Counted from the first letter of the stretch, positions 17,691 through 26,759 are shown. The stretch is 64,000 nt of DNA from Litorimonas sp. (GCA_029936425.1 JAPYSU010000005.1:1-64000), one strand, 5' to 3'. Notes: generated by a model not told the origin, from the sequence alone. A program made the numbers and translations.

Positions 17691-19181
17691 TTATTTTGGA
17701 GCTACAGAGTTTCTGATTTCAGCGGCGGCCCAATCCTTCGGAAGAGTTCGGGTGACAAAGAGATAGGCCAATATACTTAAGATGAAGGCTCCGAATGTAG
17801 AATACATCGCATATCGCGTCGAAATGAGCTCGTTAAATTCCAGATTGAGGAAGACGTCAATCATGGCGCCTGCGAAAGTTGGTCCGCCGCCTAGAGCAAT
17901 CATGTTCAAGACGAAAAAGAATAACGCTGTGGACATAGCCCGCAACCGTATCGGAGCCAAAGTCTGAGCGATAGCGAAGCTCGGGCCCAGATACACACCT
18001 AGGAAAAGTTGCAGGACCGCGCCAATCGCAAGATGGGCGACGACCGAAGGCACCCAGAACGCAGCAATCGCTAGAGGAAGCGCAATCGCTGTCGCAAAAG
18101 CGGGTATAAATCCGTAAGCGCGAATGTCTTTCTTCGCTAAAATATCGACCAGTTTAGCTCCGAAAAACGTGCCGGCCACATAAAATGTCCCATTAATCAC
18201 CCCGATCCAGATAACAATTGTTCGAAAATTGAACTCCGGATCCAAGAGGCGGAGATATTTGGTTTGAAAGCCGGACAAAGCATAGCTGGCGAAACTGGCA
18301 AAAGCGATTCCGAGACACATCCACCACCAAGAAGGGATAGAGACTAGCGTTATAACGCCGGGTTGAAGGCTCAAAAGAAAAATGGACATTGCTAATAAAA
18401 TAGCGATGACAACAAAGAGCCAGCTTAGATTTCCGACGAATAAACCGGCAAGAACTATCGCTAGGAATAGGCCTGCCAAAGCAAAGCGCGGCGGCAAGTT
18501 CGATCTCCGAAAAGACTCACCTAAAGGAATATAGGCGGAGGTGGGCGTGACTTTTGTTTCCATCGCGCCGCGGCGTGGCTCTCTGATGACAACCCGAACA
18601 ATGACCGCCAGGACTATACCTGTTAGGCCGAGAATAATGAAAATTCGCCGCCAATCGACTACATTTGGGTCAGTCCCTAACAAGGCCGCTGTAAAGAAAT
18701 AAGCCGACATGATGCCAAGTGGGATGCCGAGGGAGTAAATACCCAAGGCGCCAGATCTTTCTTCTTTCCCATAAAAGTCAGAAATCATCGAATGTGAGGG
18801 CGGACTACCGCCTGCTTCACCAATACCAACGCCAATCCGCGCCAAAGCGATATGCAGGAAGTTCTGTGACATACCTGTCAGGGCCGTGAAGCCGCTCCAG
18901 ACCGCCAATGCAATCGCAAGCAAGTTAACGCGATTCATCTTGTCGGCAAGAAAGGCCAGGGGAATACCCATAATAGTATAAAAGGCGGCAAAGGCGAGAC
19001 CGATGAGCAAGCCGAGCTGTGTATTGGTTAGCTCTAAATCAGCCTGAATGAACGGTGCAAGAATGCCGACAATCTGCCGATCAATAAAATTGAACCCGTA
19101 AACAATAGTGAGCAGGAAAAGAACCACAGTCCGATATCCCGGCTTTTTCGGTGGTACATACCCCTCGGTTGAGTCGCTCAT
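17691..19181 (-). CDS. Spinster-type MFS transporter
   Basis: A 496-residue major-facilitator permease with about twelve transmembrane segments. The motif F-I-D-R-Q-I-V-G-I-L-A-P-F-I and the loop L-A-D-K-M-N-R, followed by G-I-G-E-A-G-G-S-P-P-S-H-S-M-I, mark the spinster-like group that moves lipids or organic anions in studied members. Compared with many relatives it has an insert between helices six and seven with two extra hydrophobic stretches. Its substrate is unknown. Confidence 0.88.
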   Translation of the reverse strand: MSDSTEGYVPPKKPGYRTVVLFLLTIVYGFNFIDRQIVGILAPFIQADLELTNTQLGLLIGLAFAAFYTIMGIPLAFLADKMNRVNLLAIALAVWSGFTALTGMSQNFLHIALARIGVGIGEAGGSPPSHSMISDFYGKEERSGALGIYSLGIPLGIMSAYFFTAALLGTDPNVVDWRRIFIILGLTGIVLAVIVRVVIREPRRGAMETKVTPTSAYIPLGESFRRSNLPPRFALAGLFLAIVLAGLFVGNLSWLFVVIAILLAMSIFLLSLQPGVITLVSIPSWWWMCLGIAFASFASYALSGFQTKYLRLLDPEFNFRTIVIWIGVINGTFYVAGTFFGAKLVDILAKKDIRAYGFIPAFATAIALPLAIAAFWVPSVVAHLAIGAVLQLFLGVYLGPSFAIAQTLAPIRLRAMSTALFFFVLNMIALGGGPTFAGAMIDVFLNLEFNELISTRYAMYSTFGAFILSILAYLFVTRTLPKDWAAAEIRNSVAPK

Positions 19182-19270
19182 ATATTTCCCCTGGTCGTTT
19201 TTCTTACCTGAAAGGAAAGCAGGGCTTCGGTCAAGTCAGAAGCGTTTTAACCGCTATTCAATTTCGTGGC

Positions 19271-19960
19271 TCACATCAAACCAAGCGTCTTAAAACTCAC
19301 AACATTCTCGCGCCCGATAATAAGGTGATCATGAACGACAACACCCATCGCTTTGGCGGACGCAATGACTTCATTTGTCATCGTAATGTCAGATTGGCTC
19401 GGCGTTGGGTCGCCGCTGGGGTGGTTGTGAGCAAGGATGATCGCTGTGGACTCAAGAGCGAGGGCGCGTTTGATGATTTCGCGTGGGTAAACAGGAGCTC
19501 GGTCAATAGTGCCCCGACCCAGAACTTCGTCTGCGATCAGGCGATTCTTTCTATCCAAAAATAAGACGCGGAATTGCTCGACGGGCTCGAACTGCATGGC
19601 CGAGCGGCAATAGTCGAGGAGCGCCGTCCAGGACGATAGGATAGGTCGTCCAAGCACACTTTCACGCCCCATTCGAACAGAGGCAGCGTGAAGAAGTTTC
19701 AAATCAAGTGCTGTCTTCTCACCAATTCCTCTGATTTCCGTCAGACGGTGCAGCGGCGCAGCGCAAACTTCGCCAAGATTGCCAAAGGTTTTGAGAAGGT
19801 CCTTTGCAATAGGTTTGACGTCGCGGCGAGGAATGGAGTTGAACAGGAAAAGCTCAAGCAGCTCGTAATCCGCAAAGCTGTCGCCACCCGAGGCGGCGAA
19901 CTTGGCCCTTTGCCGATCACGGTGGGCCAGGTAATGCGGTTTATCTTCTCTCCCCGACAT
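19271..19960 (-). CDS. radC: RadC/JAB-domain protein
   Basis: The 229-residue protein has an N-terminal helix-hairpin-helix-like part (L-T-E-I-R-G-I-G-E-K-T-A) and a C-terminal JAB/MPN metalloprotease-like domain with the metal motif H-N-H-P-S-G-D-P-T-P-S-Q-S-D. RadC is named for DNA repair, but its direct role has been doubted; some homologues assist recombination. It lies 8 bp downstream of map on the same strand, so the two are likely cotranscribed. Confidence 0.93.
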   Translation of the reverse strand: MSGREDKPHYLAHRDRQRAKFAASGGDSFADYELLELFLFNSIPRRDVKPIAKDLLKTFGNLGEVCAAPLHRLTEIRGIGEKTALDLKLLHAASVRMGRESVLGRPILSSWTALLDYCRSAMQFEPVEQFRVLFLDRKNRLIADEVLGRGTIDRAPVYPREIIKRALALESTAIILAHNHPSGDPTPSQSDITMTNEVIASAKAMGVVVHDHLIIGRENVVSFKTLGLM

Positions 19961-19968
19961 TATTTCTC

Positions 19969-20790
19969 TTAGGCGTAAGGTGGTCGGTGTAGACCTTTTG
20001 GTGACGAGGTAAAGACTTCGGCGCCGTCTTTCGTGACGCCGATGGAATGTTCAAATTGCGCTGTCAGCTTGCGATCACGCGTAACGGCCGTCCAGCCGTC
20101 AGACAGTATTTTGACATCGGGCTTGCCGAGATTTATCATGGGCTCAATCGTAAAGAACATGCCTTCGCGCAAGACTTCGCCTTCGCCTTTGCGGCCGAAA
20201 TGCAAAATGTTGGGCGCGTCGTGGAAGAGCTTGCCAATGCCGTGGCCGCAAAAATCCGTGACAACAGAACAGCGCTCACCTTCGGCATATTTTTGAATAG
20301 CGTGGCCAATATCACCGGTCGTATTCCCGGGCTTGACCGCTGCAATACCCATCATGAGGGCGTCATAGGTAATGTTGATGAGGCGTTCGGTTTTTCGGTC
20401 CGGTTCTCCGGCCACATACATGCGAGACGTATCGCCGTGCCAGCCATCCACAATCAAGGTGACATCGCAATTAACGCTATCGCCCTCCTTGAGTGGCTTA
20501 TCATTAGGTATGCCGTGGCAGACGACGTGATTGATAGAGGTGCAGACGGAGTGTTTATAACCGCGATAACCGAGCGTGGCGGGCAGAGCGCCATGATCCA
20601 TCGCAAATTCGTATATTTTCGCATCCAATGCGGCCGTTGTGACACCTGGCTGAACAAGCGGGGCGAGCATATCGAGACATTTGGCGGAGAGTTGCCCCGC
20701 CTTTCTCATGCCTTCAAATCCTTCCGGGCCGTGGAGTTTAATCGCGCCGTCACGGAGATCGTCGGCATCACTTGCATCTACATAATTCAT
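19969..20790 (-). CDS. map: Methionine aminopeptidase, type I
   Basis: Removes the initiator methionine from new proteins using a two-metal site. The conserved pieces are H-G-I-P (substrate His), D-V-T-L-I-V-D-G-W-H-G-D with both metal aspartates, C-G-H-G-I-G-K-L-F-H, and F-T-I-E-P-M. The ATG at 20790 gives 273 residues; a TTG nine codons upstream is possible but has no better ribosome site. It is divergent from the CinA-domain gene. Confidence 0.96.
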   Translation of the reverse strand: MNYVDASDADDLRDGAIKLHGPEGFEGMRKAGQLSAKCLDMLAPLVQPGVTTAALDAKIYEFAMDHGALPATLGYRGYKHSVCTSINHVVCHGIPNDKPLKEGDSVNCDVTLIVDGWHGDTSRMYVAGEPDRKTERLINITYDALMMGIAAVKPGNTTGDIGHAIQKYAEGERCSVVTDFCGHGIGKLFHDAPNILHFGRKGEGEVLREGMFFTIEPMINLGKPDVKILSDGWTAVTRDRKLTAQFEHSIGVTKDGAEVFTSSPKGLHRPPYA

Positions 20791-20856
20791 TTGCGCCGTA
20801 TAACAGTGGACGCGCAAACGGGCCAGTCCTAATAGCGGCTTTCAAAGGAGTGAATG

Positions 20857-21588
20857 ATGGACAAAACTGTAACCGCCGGGGTGATACTCATCGGAGATGA
20901 ATTACTGTCAGGGCGAACCCAGGATACAAATCTCGGCACAATCGCGAAATTTCTGGAACCACTTGGCGTAAGTATTAGAGAAGCGCGTATAATATCGGAT
21001 AAGGTAGAGATCATTCGAGACACAGTAAAAGCGTTTTCAGACCGTTTTGACTATGTGTTTACGACAGGCGGAATTGGACCAACCCATGACGATATCACAG
21101 CCGATTGCATTGCTGCCGCTTTTGATCTTGGTATTAGTGAGCGCGATGATGCAATTGAGGCATTGCGCGAACGTTATTCCCTTGAAGAGTTGAACGAAGC
21201 CCGGCGGCGCATGGCGCGTATTCCGGACGGGGCGAGTCTTATCAAGAATCCGGTCAGCCAGGCGCCGGGCTTTCAGACGAAAAACGTTTTTACCTTGGCA
21301 GGCGTGCCGCAAATTATGCGAGGTATGCTCGAAGATATCCCCCACCGCATCAAAGGCGGGGCTAAGATTTACTCTATCAACGTGACCGCCGAAGGTATCG
21401 GCGAAGGCGATGCGGCCGAGGGGCTATCGGATATCGAGAAAGACCACCCCGGCGCCAGCCTTGGCAGCTATCCTTTTTTCAATGACGAGCTACGCGGCGT
21501 AAATTTCGTCGCGCGGGGGCGAGACAAGGACGTGCTGGCGAAGGTAGAGTCAAAATTGCACGATCTCATTTCTGCTCTAACCCCTTAA
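20857..21588 (+). CDS. CinA/MoaB-type molybdopterin-binding domain protein
   Basis: A 243-residue protein whose N-terminal 160 residues match the competence/damage-inducible CinA domain, a MoaB-like fold: I-L-I-G-D-E-L-L-S-G-R-T-Q-D-T-N and T-T-G-G-I-G-P-T-H-D-D-I-T. The C-terminal nicotinamide-nucleotide deamidase domain of full CinA is absent. The second of two adjacent ATG codons is preferred because AAAGGAG lies 6 bp upstream. Homologues are often annotated as molybdopterin-binding proteins; the ligand here is unknown. Confidence 0.85.
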   Translation: MDKTVTAGVILIGDELLSGRTQDTNLGTIAKFLEPLGVSIREARIISDKVEIIRDTVKAFSDRFDYVFTTGGIGPTHDDITADCIAAAFDLGISERDDAIEALRERYSLEELNEARRRMARIPDGASLIKNPVSQAPGFQTKNVFTLAGVPQIMRGMLEDIPHRIKGGAKIYSINVTAEGIGEGDAAEGLSDIEKDHPGASLGSYPFFNDELRGVNFVARGRDKDVLAKVESKLHDLISALTP

Positions 21589-21706
21589 ACGCCATTTTTC
21601 TCGCAAAGCCCTCACATAGAAGTGAGTGAAGTGGCGTGTATGGTGAAATTACATTTGGAATGAGCCTGCTATTGTAATTTTGTTATATTAATCACGGAGG
21701 ACTTTA

Positions 21707-22069
21707 ATGCCCAATTTTACCAAAATTACTCTTATTTCTGCTGCTGCAGCACTTTGCCTGGCGGTTCCAGCCTATGCTCAAACCACTCAAAACGACTCTG
21801 AAATGCAAGACGCCATGAAAGAGGACTCCATGTCAGGGGATCACATGAAAGATGATTCCATGGTGAAGGAAGATCGTATGATGGATGAGGACTCAATGAT
21901 GAAGAAAGATTCCATGAAAGATAAGTCTATGAAAATGGAAGAACACTCCATGAAGAAGGATGCCATGATGAAAGACGACGCCATGATGAAGGAAGAGTCT
22001 ATGATGGAAGAAGATACTATGAAGGGCGATTCAATGAGGGAAGATGATATGGCACCTGAAAACTCATAA
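21707..22069 (+). CDS. Exported Met-rich MXKDX-repeat protein
   Basis: A 120-residue protein with a signal peptide cleaved near A-Y-A-Q (residue 25). The mature part is almost entirely short repeats of the type M-K-x-D-S, with over twenty methionines and many Lys, Asp and Glu residues. It matches the pentapeptide MXKDX-repeat family. A GGAGG ribosome site and a terminator flank it. The sequence is likely disordered in the periplasm. Methionine-rich repeats can bind Cu(I) or Ag(I) in other proteins, but no direct evidence of that exists here. Confidence 0.85.
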   Translation: MPNFTKITLISAAAALCLAVPAYAQTTQNDSEMQDAMKEDSMSGDHMKDDSMVKEDRMMDEDSMMKKDSMKDKSMKMEEHSMKKDAMMKDDAMMKEESMMEEDTMKGDSMREDDMAPENS

Positions 22070-22104
22070 CGCCTCATTCAAACAATCATATTATTTAAGT
22101 TTTA

Positions 22105-22136
22105 GGTCAATCCTTCCGGGTTGGCCTGTTTGTTTT
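22105..22136 (+). terminator. Rho-independent terminator after the MXKDX gene
   Basis: GGTCAATCC and GGGTTGGCC pair over nine positions (two G-T pairs) around a TTCC tetraloop, followed by a T-rich tail TGTTTGTTTT. It lies 36 bp after the stop codon. Confidence 0.8.
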
Positions 22137-22241
22137 GACCTAAGCATAAAGATAATCACAACGACTTTCAAAAAATCCTTTGAATTCACTGATAAATAGC
22201 TTGCTCGACTCCGGCCATCCGCCTAAATCAGCGTTCAGTCA

Positions 22242-22329
22242 GCGGGCGTGGTGGAATTGGTAGACACGCAAGACTTAAAATCTTGTTCCGAATTTCGGAG
22301 TGCCGGTTCGATTCCGGCCGCCCGCACCA
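22242..22329 (+). tRNA. tRNA-Leu (TAA)
   Basis: An 88-base cloverleaf with acceptor arms GCGGGCG / CGCCCGC, the long variable arm typical of leucine tRNA, and an anticodon stem CAAGA / TCTTG holding the loop CTTAAAA with anticodon TAA. The T-arm GGTTCGATTCC is canonical and the CCA end is encoded. Confidence 0.97.
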
Positions 22330-22363
22330 CTTAAACGCACTGGTTTTCTTGAAATATGAAACG

Positions 22364-23536
22364 TTAAGGCCTGTTGCGCCCGAGGGAGTCATGGCTTTCC
22401 ACCCAGTCGCCGCCAACCACAGCCGAAGCGAGGGATAGCTCACCCGCCAACACGGTGGCCGCACAAATCTCGACAAACTTCAGGGCTTTCCCCGCACCAT
22501 AGCAATCCAAAACCTCTAGGCACTCTCGCTGGGTCGCTAAGCCTGTCCCGCCGCCATAAGTCGCGACGATGAGTGAGGGCAGAGTGATCGACCAATAGAG
22601 CGAGTCGTCCTCATTCAGCTCAACATAGGTTAGACCAGCTTGGCTTTCAGCGACATTGGCCGCGTCTTGGCCTGTTGCGATAAAGAGCGCGGCAAGTGCA
22701 TTCGCCGCATGGAGGCCATTATTGCTTGTCCCAGCCAGCATGCCGCCAAGCGTTGAGACTTGCCGAGCGCGGTAGATATCTTTTGTCTCGACCCGGAGTT
22801 TTTCACGTACCAATTCGGCGGGAAGGTTGACCTCGGCTACAACTCGCGCCCCGCGTGAGTGTAACGTATTCAGATATGAATGTTTTTTATCTGTATCGAT
22901 TGCGCCGGACAGAGTGTAGCGCGTCTTGAAACCACAATGCTTTAGAATCCACTGACAGGCTGCCTGAGCCGCCTTGCCCGACATATTCTGTCCGGCCGCA
23001 TCTCCGGTTGTGAAATTCATCCGCAGATAGCGCATCTTGGAGACGCCATATTGTTCGATATGGCTTAGCTTGCCGATAGAGCTTGTTGAATCTGCAGCTT
23101 TTTTTACTTCCTCCAGATTGTCAGAGAGCCATTTCCCAAAATCCCTTGCCTGGCGCGCATTCTCAAAATGAAAAACAGGGGCGCGTTGCATATAGCGCTC
23201 TATTACGGTTGTGGTTACGCCGCCTGCTGCCCGTAAAACCCCCATGCCGCGAGAATAGCTGGCGACCAAAGTACCTTCCGTCGTGGCGAGGGGGACGTAA
23301 AAATTGCCCGTGGCGTACTCTCCGTTGACCTTAAGCGGTCCGGCAAGTCCGATGGGGACCTGAGTCGCGCCAAAGGCATTTTCAATATTTCCGGCAAGAG
23401 AGGCGGGATCGAAACTACTTTGACCTGTGTGGGGAAGGAAAACGGAGCGCTGAGCCTCAAGAAAGGCGCGCCGCTTCTCCATCATCTCGGCGGTGTAATC
23501 GGCTTTTTTGTCTCTGGGGATAGAAGGAGATGTCAT
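22364..23536 (-). CDS. Hydroxymethylglutaryl-CoA reductase
   Basis: HMG-CoA reductase makes mevalonate with NAD(P)H, the committed step of the mevalonate route to isoprenoids. The 390-residue protein has T-T-E-G-T-L-V-A-S-Y-S-R-G (catalytic Glu), G-D-A-A-G-Q-N-M-S-G-K (catalytic Lys; most relatives read G-D-A-M-G-M-N-M), T-G-Q-D-A-A-N-V (catalytic Asp), G-G-G-T-G-L-A-T-Q and a C-terminal S-H-x4-R-N-R carrying the catalytic His. The ATG at 23536 follows AAGGA at good spacing. The enzyme is rare in Alphaproteobacteria. It is divergent from cysD. Confidence 0.9.
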   Translation of the reverse strand: MTSPSIPRDKKADYTAEMMEKRRAFLEAQRSVFLPHTGQSSFDPASLAGNIENAFGATQVPIGLAGPLKVNGEYATGNFYVPLATTEGTLVASYSRGMGVLRAAGGVTTTVIERYMQRAPVFHFENARQARDFGKWLSDNLEEVKKAADSTSSIGKLSHIEQYGVSKMRYLRMNFTTGDAAGQNMSGKAAQAACQWILKHCGFKTRYTLSGAIDTDKKHSYLNTLHSRGARVVAEVNLPAELVREKLRVETKDIYRARQVSTLGGMLAGTSNNGLHAANALAALFIATGQDAANVAESQAGLTYVELNEDDSLYWSITLPSLIVATYGGGTGLATQRECLEVLDCYGAGKALKFVEICAATVLAGELSLASAVVGGDWVESHDSLGRNRP

Positions 23537-23611
23537 AAGGTATCCTTCCACAAGGAAAGGGCGCAAGCAATTAACGTCTGAAATTGGCGTCCATGCAAAA
23601 TGTCGCTATCG

Positions 23612-23625
23612 TGGGAAATTTCCCA
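23612..23625. promoter_or_regulatory. Palindromic operator-like site 1
   Basis: TGGGAAATTTCCCA is a perfect 14-bp palindrome lying 76 bp upstream of the HMG-CoA reductase start and 87 bp upstream of cysD. Its half-site TGGGA recurs in the second palindrome 68 bp away (centre to centre). The repetition in one divergent promoter region suggests a binding site for a dimeric regulator, which I cannot name. Confidence 0.55.
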
Positions 23626-23678
23626 TAACGGGTTTACTTTTCGCTAATTCTGCCTAAATAGCGTTCTCAGAATTCTGC

Positions 23679-23694
23679 GTGGGAAATCTCCCAC
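23679..23694. promoter_or_regulatory. Palindromic operator-like site 2
   Basis: GTGGGAAATCTCCCAC has perfect 6-bp arms around a four-base centre and matches site 1 except for one centre base and one outer base. It ends 18 bp before the cysD ATG and 6 bp before its ribosome site, a position where a bound protein would block transcription of the cysD operon. Confidence 0.55.
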
Positions 23695-23712
23695 ACCAAT
23701 GAGAGGCTTAAT

Positions 23713-24813
23713 ATGAGCGACGATATTATCAAACGCGGAAAGGCCCTTGCCGAAGCGACGGGGCAGTCTTTGACGACGATTTCTCGAAAGATATTTAATG
23801 ACGGCAAGACCCTGACGCGTCTGCAAAGTGGCGGATCGCTCACTACCAAAACCCATGAGCAGGCTCTATCGAAGCTTACCGTGATGGAAAGAGAGGTCGC
23901 CGCTGAATCCGGTCTCTCCTTAACCCATCTTGACCGTCTGGAAGCTGAGAGCATGCACATTATGCGCGAAGTTGCGTCTCAATGCGAAAACCCTGTCATG
24001 CTTTACTCTGTTGGTAAGGATAGCTCAGTGATGCTTCATTTGGCTCAGAAAGCGTTTTATCCGTCTCCTCCGCCTTTCCCGCTTATGCATGTCGATACGC
24101 GCTGGAAGTTCAAGGATATGTATGCCTTTCGCGATCAACGCGCGAAAGATGTCGGCATGGAACTTATCGTCCATATTAATTTGGATGGTGTAGAGCAGGG
24201 TGTGGGGCCGTTCACACATGGCTCTGCTGTGCATACAGACATTATGAAAACCCAGGGCCTGAAACAGGCCTTGGATAAGTATAAATTTGACGCCGCCTTT
24301 GGCGGTGCGCGCCGCGACGAAGAAAAATCTCGCGCGAAGGAACGCATTTTCTCTTTCCGGTCGGAAAACCATCGTTGGGACGCCAAGAACCAACGTCCGG
24401 AACTTTGGAATATCTACAATACCCGCGTCCATAAAGGCGAGAGCATGCGCGTCTTTCCTCTCTCCAATTGGACTGAGCTAGACATCTGGCAATATATTCA
24501 CCGTGAGGCGATCCCGATTCCCGACTTGTATTTGTCGAAGCCGCGCCCTGTGGTCGAACGTGACGGCGTTCTGATTATGGTAGATGATGACCGAATGCCT
24601 TTGAAAGAGGGTGAAACGCCGGACATGAAATCAGTGAGGTTCCGCACATTGGGGTGTTATCCTTTAACGGGCGCTGTTGAAAGCGAAGCTGCCACCCTTC
24701 CAGAAGTTATTCAGGAAATGTTACTGACGACTACATCAGAACGCCAGGGCCGAGTGATCGACTCCGATGCCGGAGCCTCTATGGAACAGAAAAAAGAAGA
24801 GGGGTATTTCTAA
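23713..24813 (+). CDS. cysD: Sulfate adenylyltransferase subunit CysD with N-terminal HTH-like domain
   Basis: CysD is the catalytic ATP sulfurylase subunit that forms APS from sulfate and ATP with the GTPase CysN. Residues about 70-366 are a normal CysD, beginning [11 protein letters not shown] and holding the PP-loop S-V-G-K-D-S at 99-104 and [12 protein letters not shown]. The first 57 residues are extra. They resemble the small HTH/XRE-like proteins of Alphaproteobacteria ([10 protein letters not shown], then [12 protein letters not shown]). AGAGG precedes the ATG by 6 bp, while the internal ATG at 23884 lacks a clear site, so the fusion is probably made. The stop overlaps cysN (TAATG). 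Confidence 0.9.
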   Translation: MSDDIIKRGKALAEATGQSLTTISRKIFNDGKTLTRLQSGGSLTTKTHEQALSKLTVMEREVAAESGLSLTHLDRLEAESMHIMREVASQCENPVMLYSVGKDSSVMLHLAQKAFYPSPPPFPLMHVDTRWKFKDMYAFRDQRAKDVGMELIVHINLDGVEQGVGPFTHGSAVHTDIMKTQGLKQALDKYKFDAAFGGARRDEEKSRAKERIFSFRSENHRWDAKNQRPELWNIYNTRVHKGESMRVFPLSNWTELDIWQYIHREAIPIPDLYLSKPRPVVERDGVLIMVDDDRMPLKEGETPDMKSVRFRTLGCYPLTGAVESEAATLPEVIQEMLLTTTSERQGRVIDSDAGASMEQKKEEGYF

Positions 24814-26732
24814 TGGCCCATCTCGACGACCTTATTGCCACGGATATCCAAGCCTACCTTCAGGCGCAGGAAAACAAGTCTTACTTGCGTTTTATCACTT
24901 GCGGATCGGTAGATGACGGGAAATCCACCCTGATTGGCCGGCTGCTATATGATTCCAAGCTGATTTACGAAGACCAGCTCGCAAGCATTGAGAAAGATTC
25001 GAAAAAGTCCGGCACTCAGGGTGATAAAATGGATCTCGCCCTATTGGTCGACGGACTTGCCGCTGAACGGGAGCAGGGCATTACCATTGATGTCGCCTAT
25101 CGGTTCTTTTCGACGGATAAACGTAAATTCATCGTCGCGGATACACCCGGTCATGTTCAATATACCCGGAATATGGCAACAGGGGCCTCCACAGCCAATG
25201 TGGCGATTTTGTTGATTGACGCGCGATACGGCGTTCAAGAACAAACACGGCGTCATGCCTCTATAGCCTCTTTGCTTGGCATTCGTCATGTTGTCGTTGC
25301 GATCAATAAAATGGATCTGAATGATTTCGATCAGGCTATTTATAATAAGATCGAAGTCGACTTTCGGAAATTTGCAAAAGACCTTGATTTTAAAGAAATC
25401 ATTTGCGTTCCTATTTCAGCCCTGGATGGCGACAATGTTATTCAACGGTCCGAGAGATCAAATTGGTATCAGGGCCCAACTCTTCTAAGTTATCTTGAAG
25501 ATGTCGATGTAGAAGAACGCTCTCTCGATTCTCCGTTTCGCTTACCTGTCCAATGGGTAAACCGTCCTAATCTTGATTTCAGAGGGTTTTCAGGGACGAT
25601 TGCGAGCGGTGTTATCAATCAGGGCGATGACATAATTGTTACTCCATCTGGCAAAAGGTCCCGCGTTAAAGACATTGTGACCTTTGACGGCAATAAAAAA
25701 ACCGCACGGGAAGATATGGCCGTTACTTTAACGCTCGAGGATGAAATTGATATTTCCCGCGGTGATATGATTTGCGGCACAGATGCGCCCGCCGAACAGG
25801 CAGATCAATTTCAGGCAAATATTATCTGGATGGATGAAAGCAAACTCTATCCGGGACGGCAATATTTATTGAAAACAACAAATTCGAACACGCCGGCACG
25901 TGTTACAACTTTGAAGCACCGCATTGATATCAATGACTTTTCTGAAGTCGCGGCAAAAACCCTTGAGCTGAATGAAATTGGCGTTGTCAATATTAGCCTG
26001 TCCAAACCAATTGCTTTTGATCCGTATAAGAACAACCGCCACACGGGCGCTTTTATCCTTATCGACCGTCAGACAAATGCGACGGTTGGCGCGGGTATGT
26101 TGAATTTCGCGCTGCGCCGCGCACAAAATGTTGTTTGGCAGCATATGGCGACCGACAAGGCGGCCCGCGCAGATCAAAAAGGTCAGAAGCCTACACTGCT
26201 CTGGTTCACAGGCCTGTCAGGATCCGGGAAGTCGACGATCGCAAATCTCGTTGACAAGCGATTACAGGCGATTGGCAAGCATACATATACTCTGGACGGA
26301 GATAATGTACGCCATGGTCTGAACCGAGATCTGGGCTTCACCAAAGCGGACCGGGTTGAAAACATTCGCCGCATCGGAGAAGTTTCAAAGCTCATGCTCG
26401 ATGCCGGCCTCATCACAATGGCGGCGTTTATTTCACCTTATAGAGCTGAACGTCAATCTATTAGAGAAATGCTGTCCGACGATGAATTTATCGAAATCTT
26501 TGTGGATACGCCTCTGGAAGTTGCTGAAGCACGCGACGTAAAGGGTCTCTATGCCCGCGCTCGGGCAGGAGAGATAAAGAACTTCACAGGCATTGATTCA
26601 GAATATCAGTCCCCTGAGAATGCTGAAATTTCTGTCAATACTGTCGATATGAGCGCGGAAGAGGCGGCTAAGATGATCGTAAATTATCTTCTGGAAAAAG
26701 GATATCTCAAGAACCAGAACGATGAGCCCTAA
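24813..26732 (+). CDS. cysNC: Bifunctional sulfate adenylyltransferase subunit 1 / APS kinase
   Basis: A 639-residue fusion of CysN and CysC. The N-terminal GTPase has C-G-S-V-D-D-G-K-S-T-L, D-T-P-G-H and N-K-M-D and drives APS formation with CysD. The C-terminal kinase has the P-loop G-L-S-G-S-G-K-S-T near residue 466 and D-G-D-N-V-R-H-G-L-N-R-D-L-G-F, phosphorylating APS to PAPS. It overlaps cysD by one base and is followed 27 bp later by a DHH phosphoesterase gene. No PAPS reductase gene is in the window, so PAPS may serve reduction elsewhere, sulfotransferases, or both. Confidence 0.97.
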   Translation: MAHLDDLIATDIQAYLQAQENKSYLRFITCGSVDDGKSTLIGRLLYDSKLIYEDQLASIEKDSKKSGTQGDKMDLALLVDGLAAEREQGITIDVAYRFFSTDKRKFIVADTPGHVQYTRNMATGASTANVAILLIDARYGVQEQTRRHASIASLLGIRHVVVAINKMDLNDFDQAIYNKIEVDFRKFAKDLDFKEIICVPISALDGDNVIQRSERSNWYQGPTLLSYLEDVDVEERSLDSPFRLPVQWVNRPNLDFRGFSGTIASGVINQGDDIIVTPSGKRSRVKDIVTFDGNKKTAREDMAVTLTLEDEIDISRGDMICGTDAPAEQADQFQANIIWMDESKLYPGRQYLLKTTNSNTPARVTTLKHRIDINDFSEVAAKTLELNEIGVVNISLSKPIAFDPYKNNRHTGAFILIDRQTNATVGAGMLNFALRRAQNVVWQHMATDKAARADQKGQKPTLLWFTGLSGSGKSTIANLVDKRLQAIGKHTYTLDGDNVRHGLNRDLGFTKADRVENIRRIGEVSKLMLDAGLITMAAFISPYRAERQSIREMLSDDEFIEIFVDTPLEVAEARDVKGLYARARAGEIKNFTGIDSEYQSPENAEISVNTVDMSAEEAAKMIVNYLLEKGYLKNQNDEP

Positions 26733-26759
26733 AGCGAATAGATAGCCGGAGCAATTACC

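Noticed and set aside
20047..20832. 261-residue plus-strand open frame
   Set aside because: It is antisense to map, which has all catalytic motifs; a shadow frame.
22101..22140. 9-bp repeat TTAGGTCAA / TTGACCTAA as an operator
   Set aside because: The overlapping shorter stem with a TTCC loop and T-rich tail explains the site better as a terminator.
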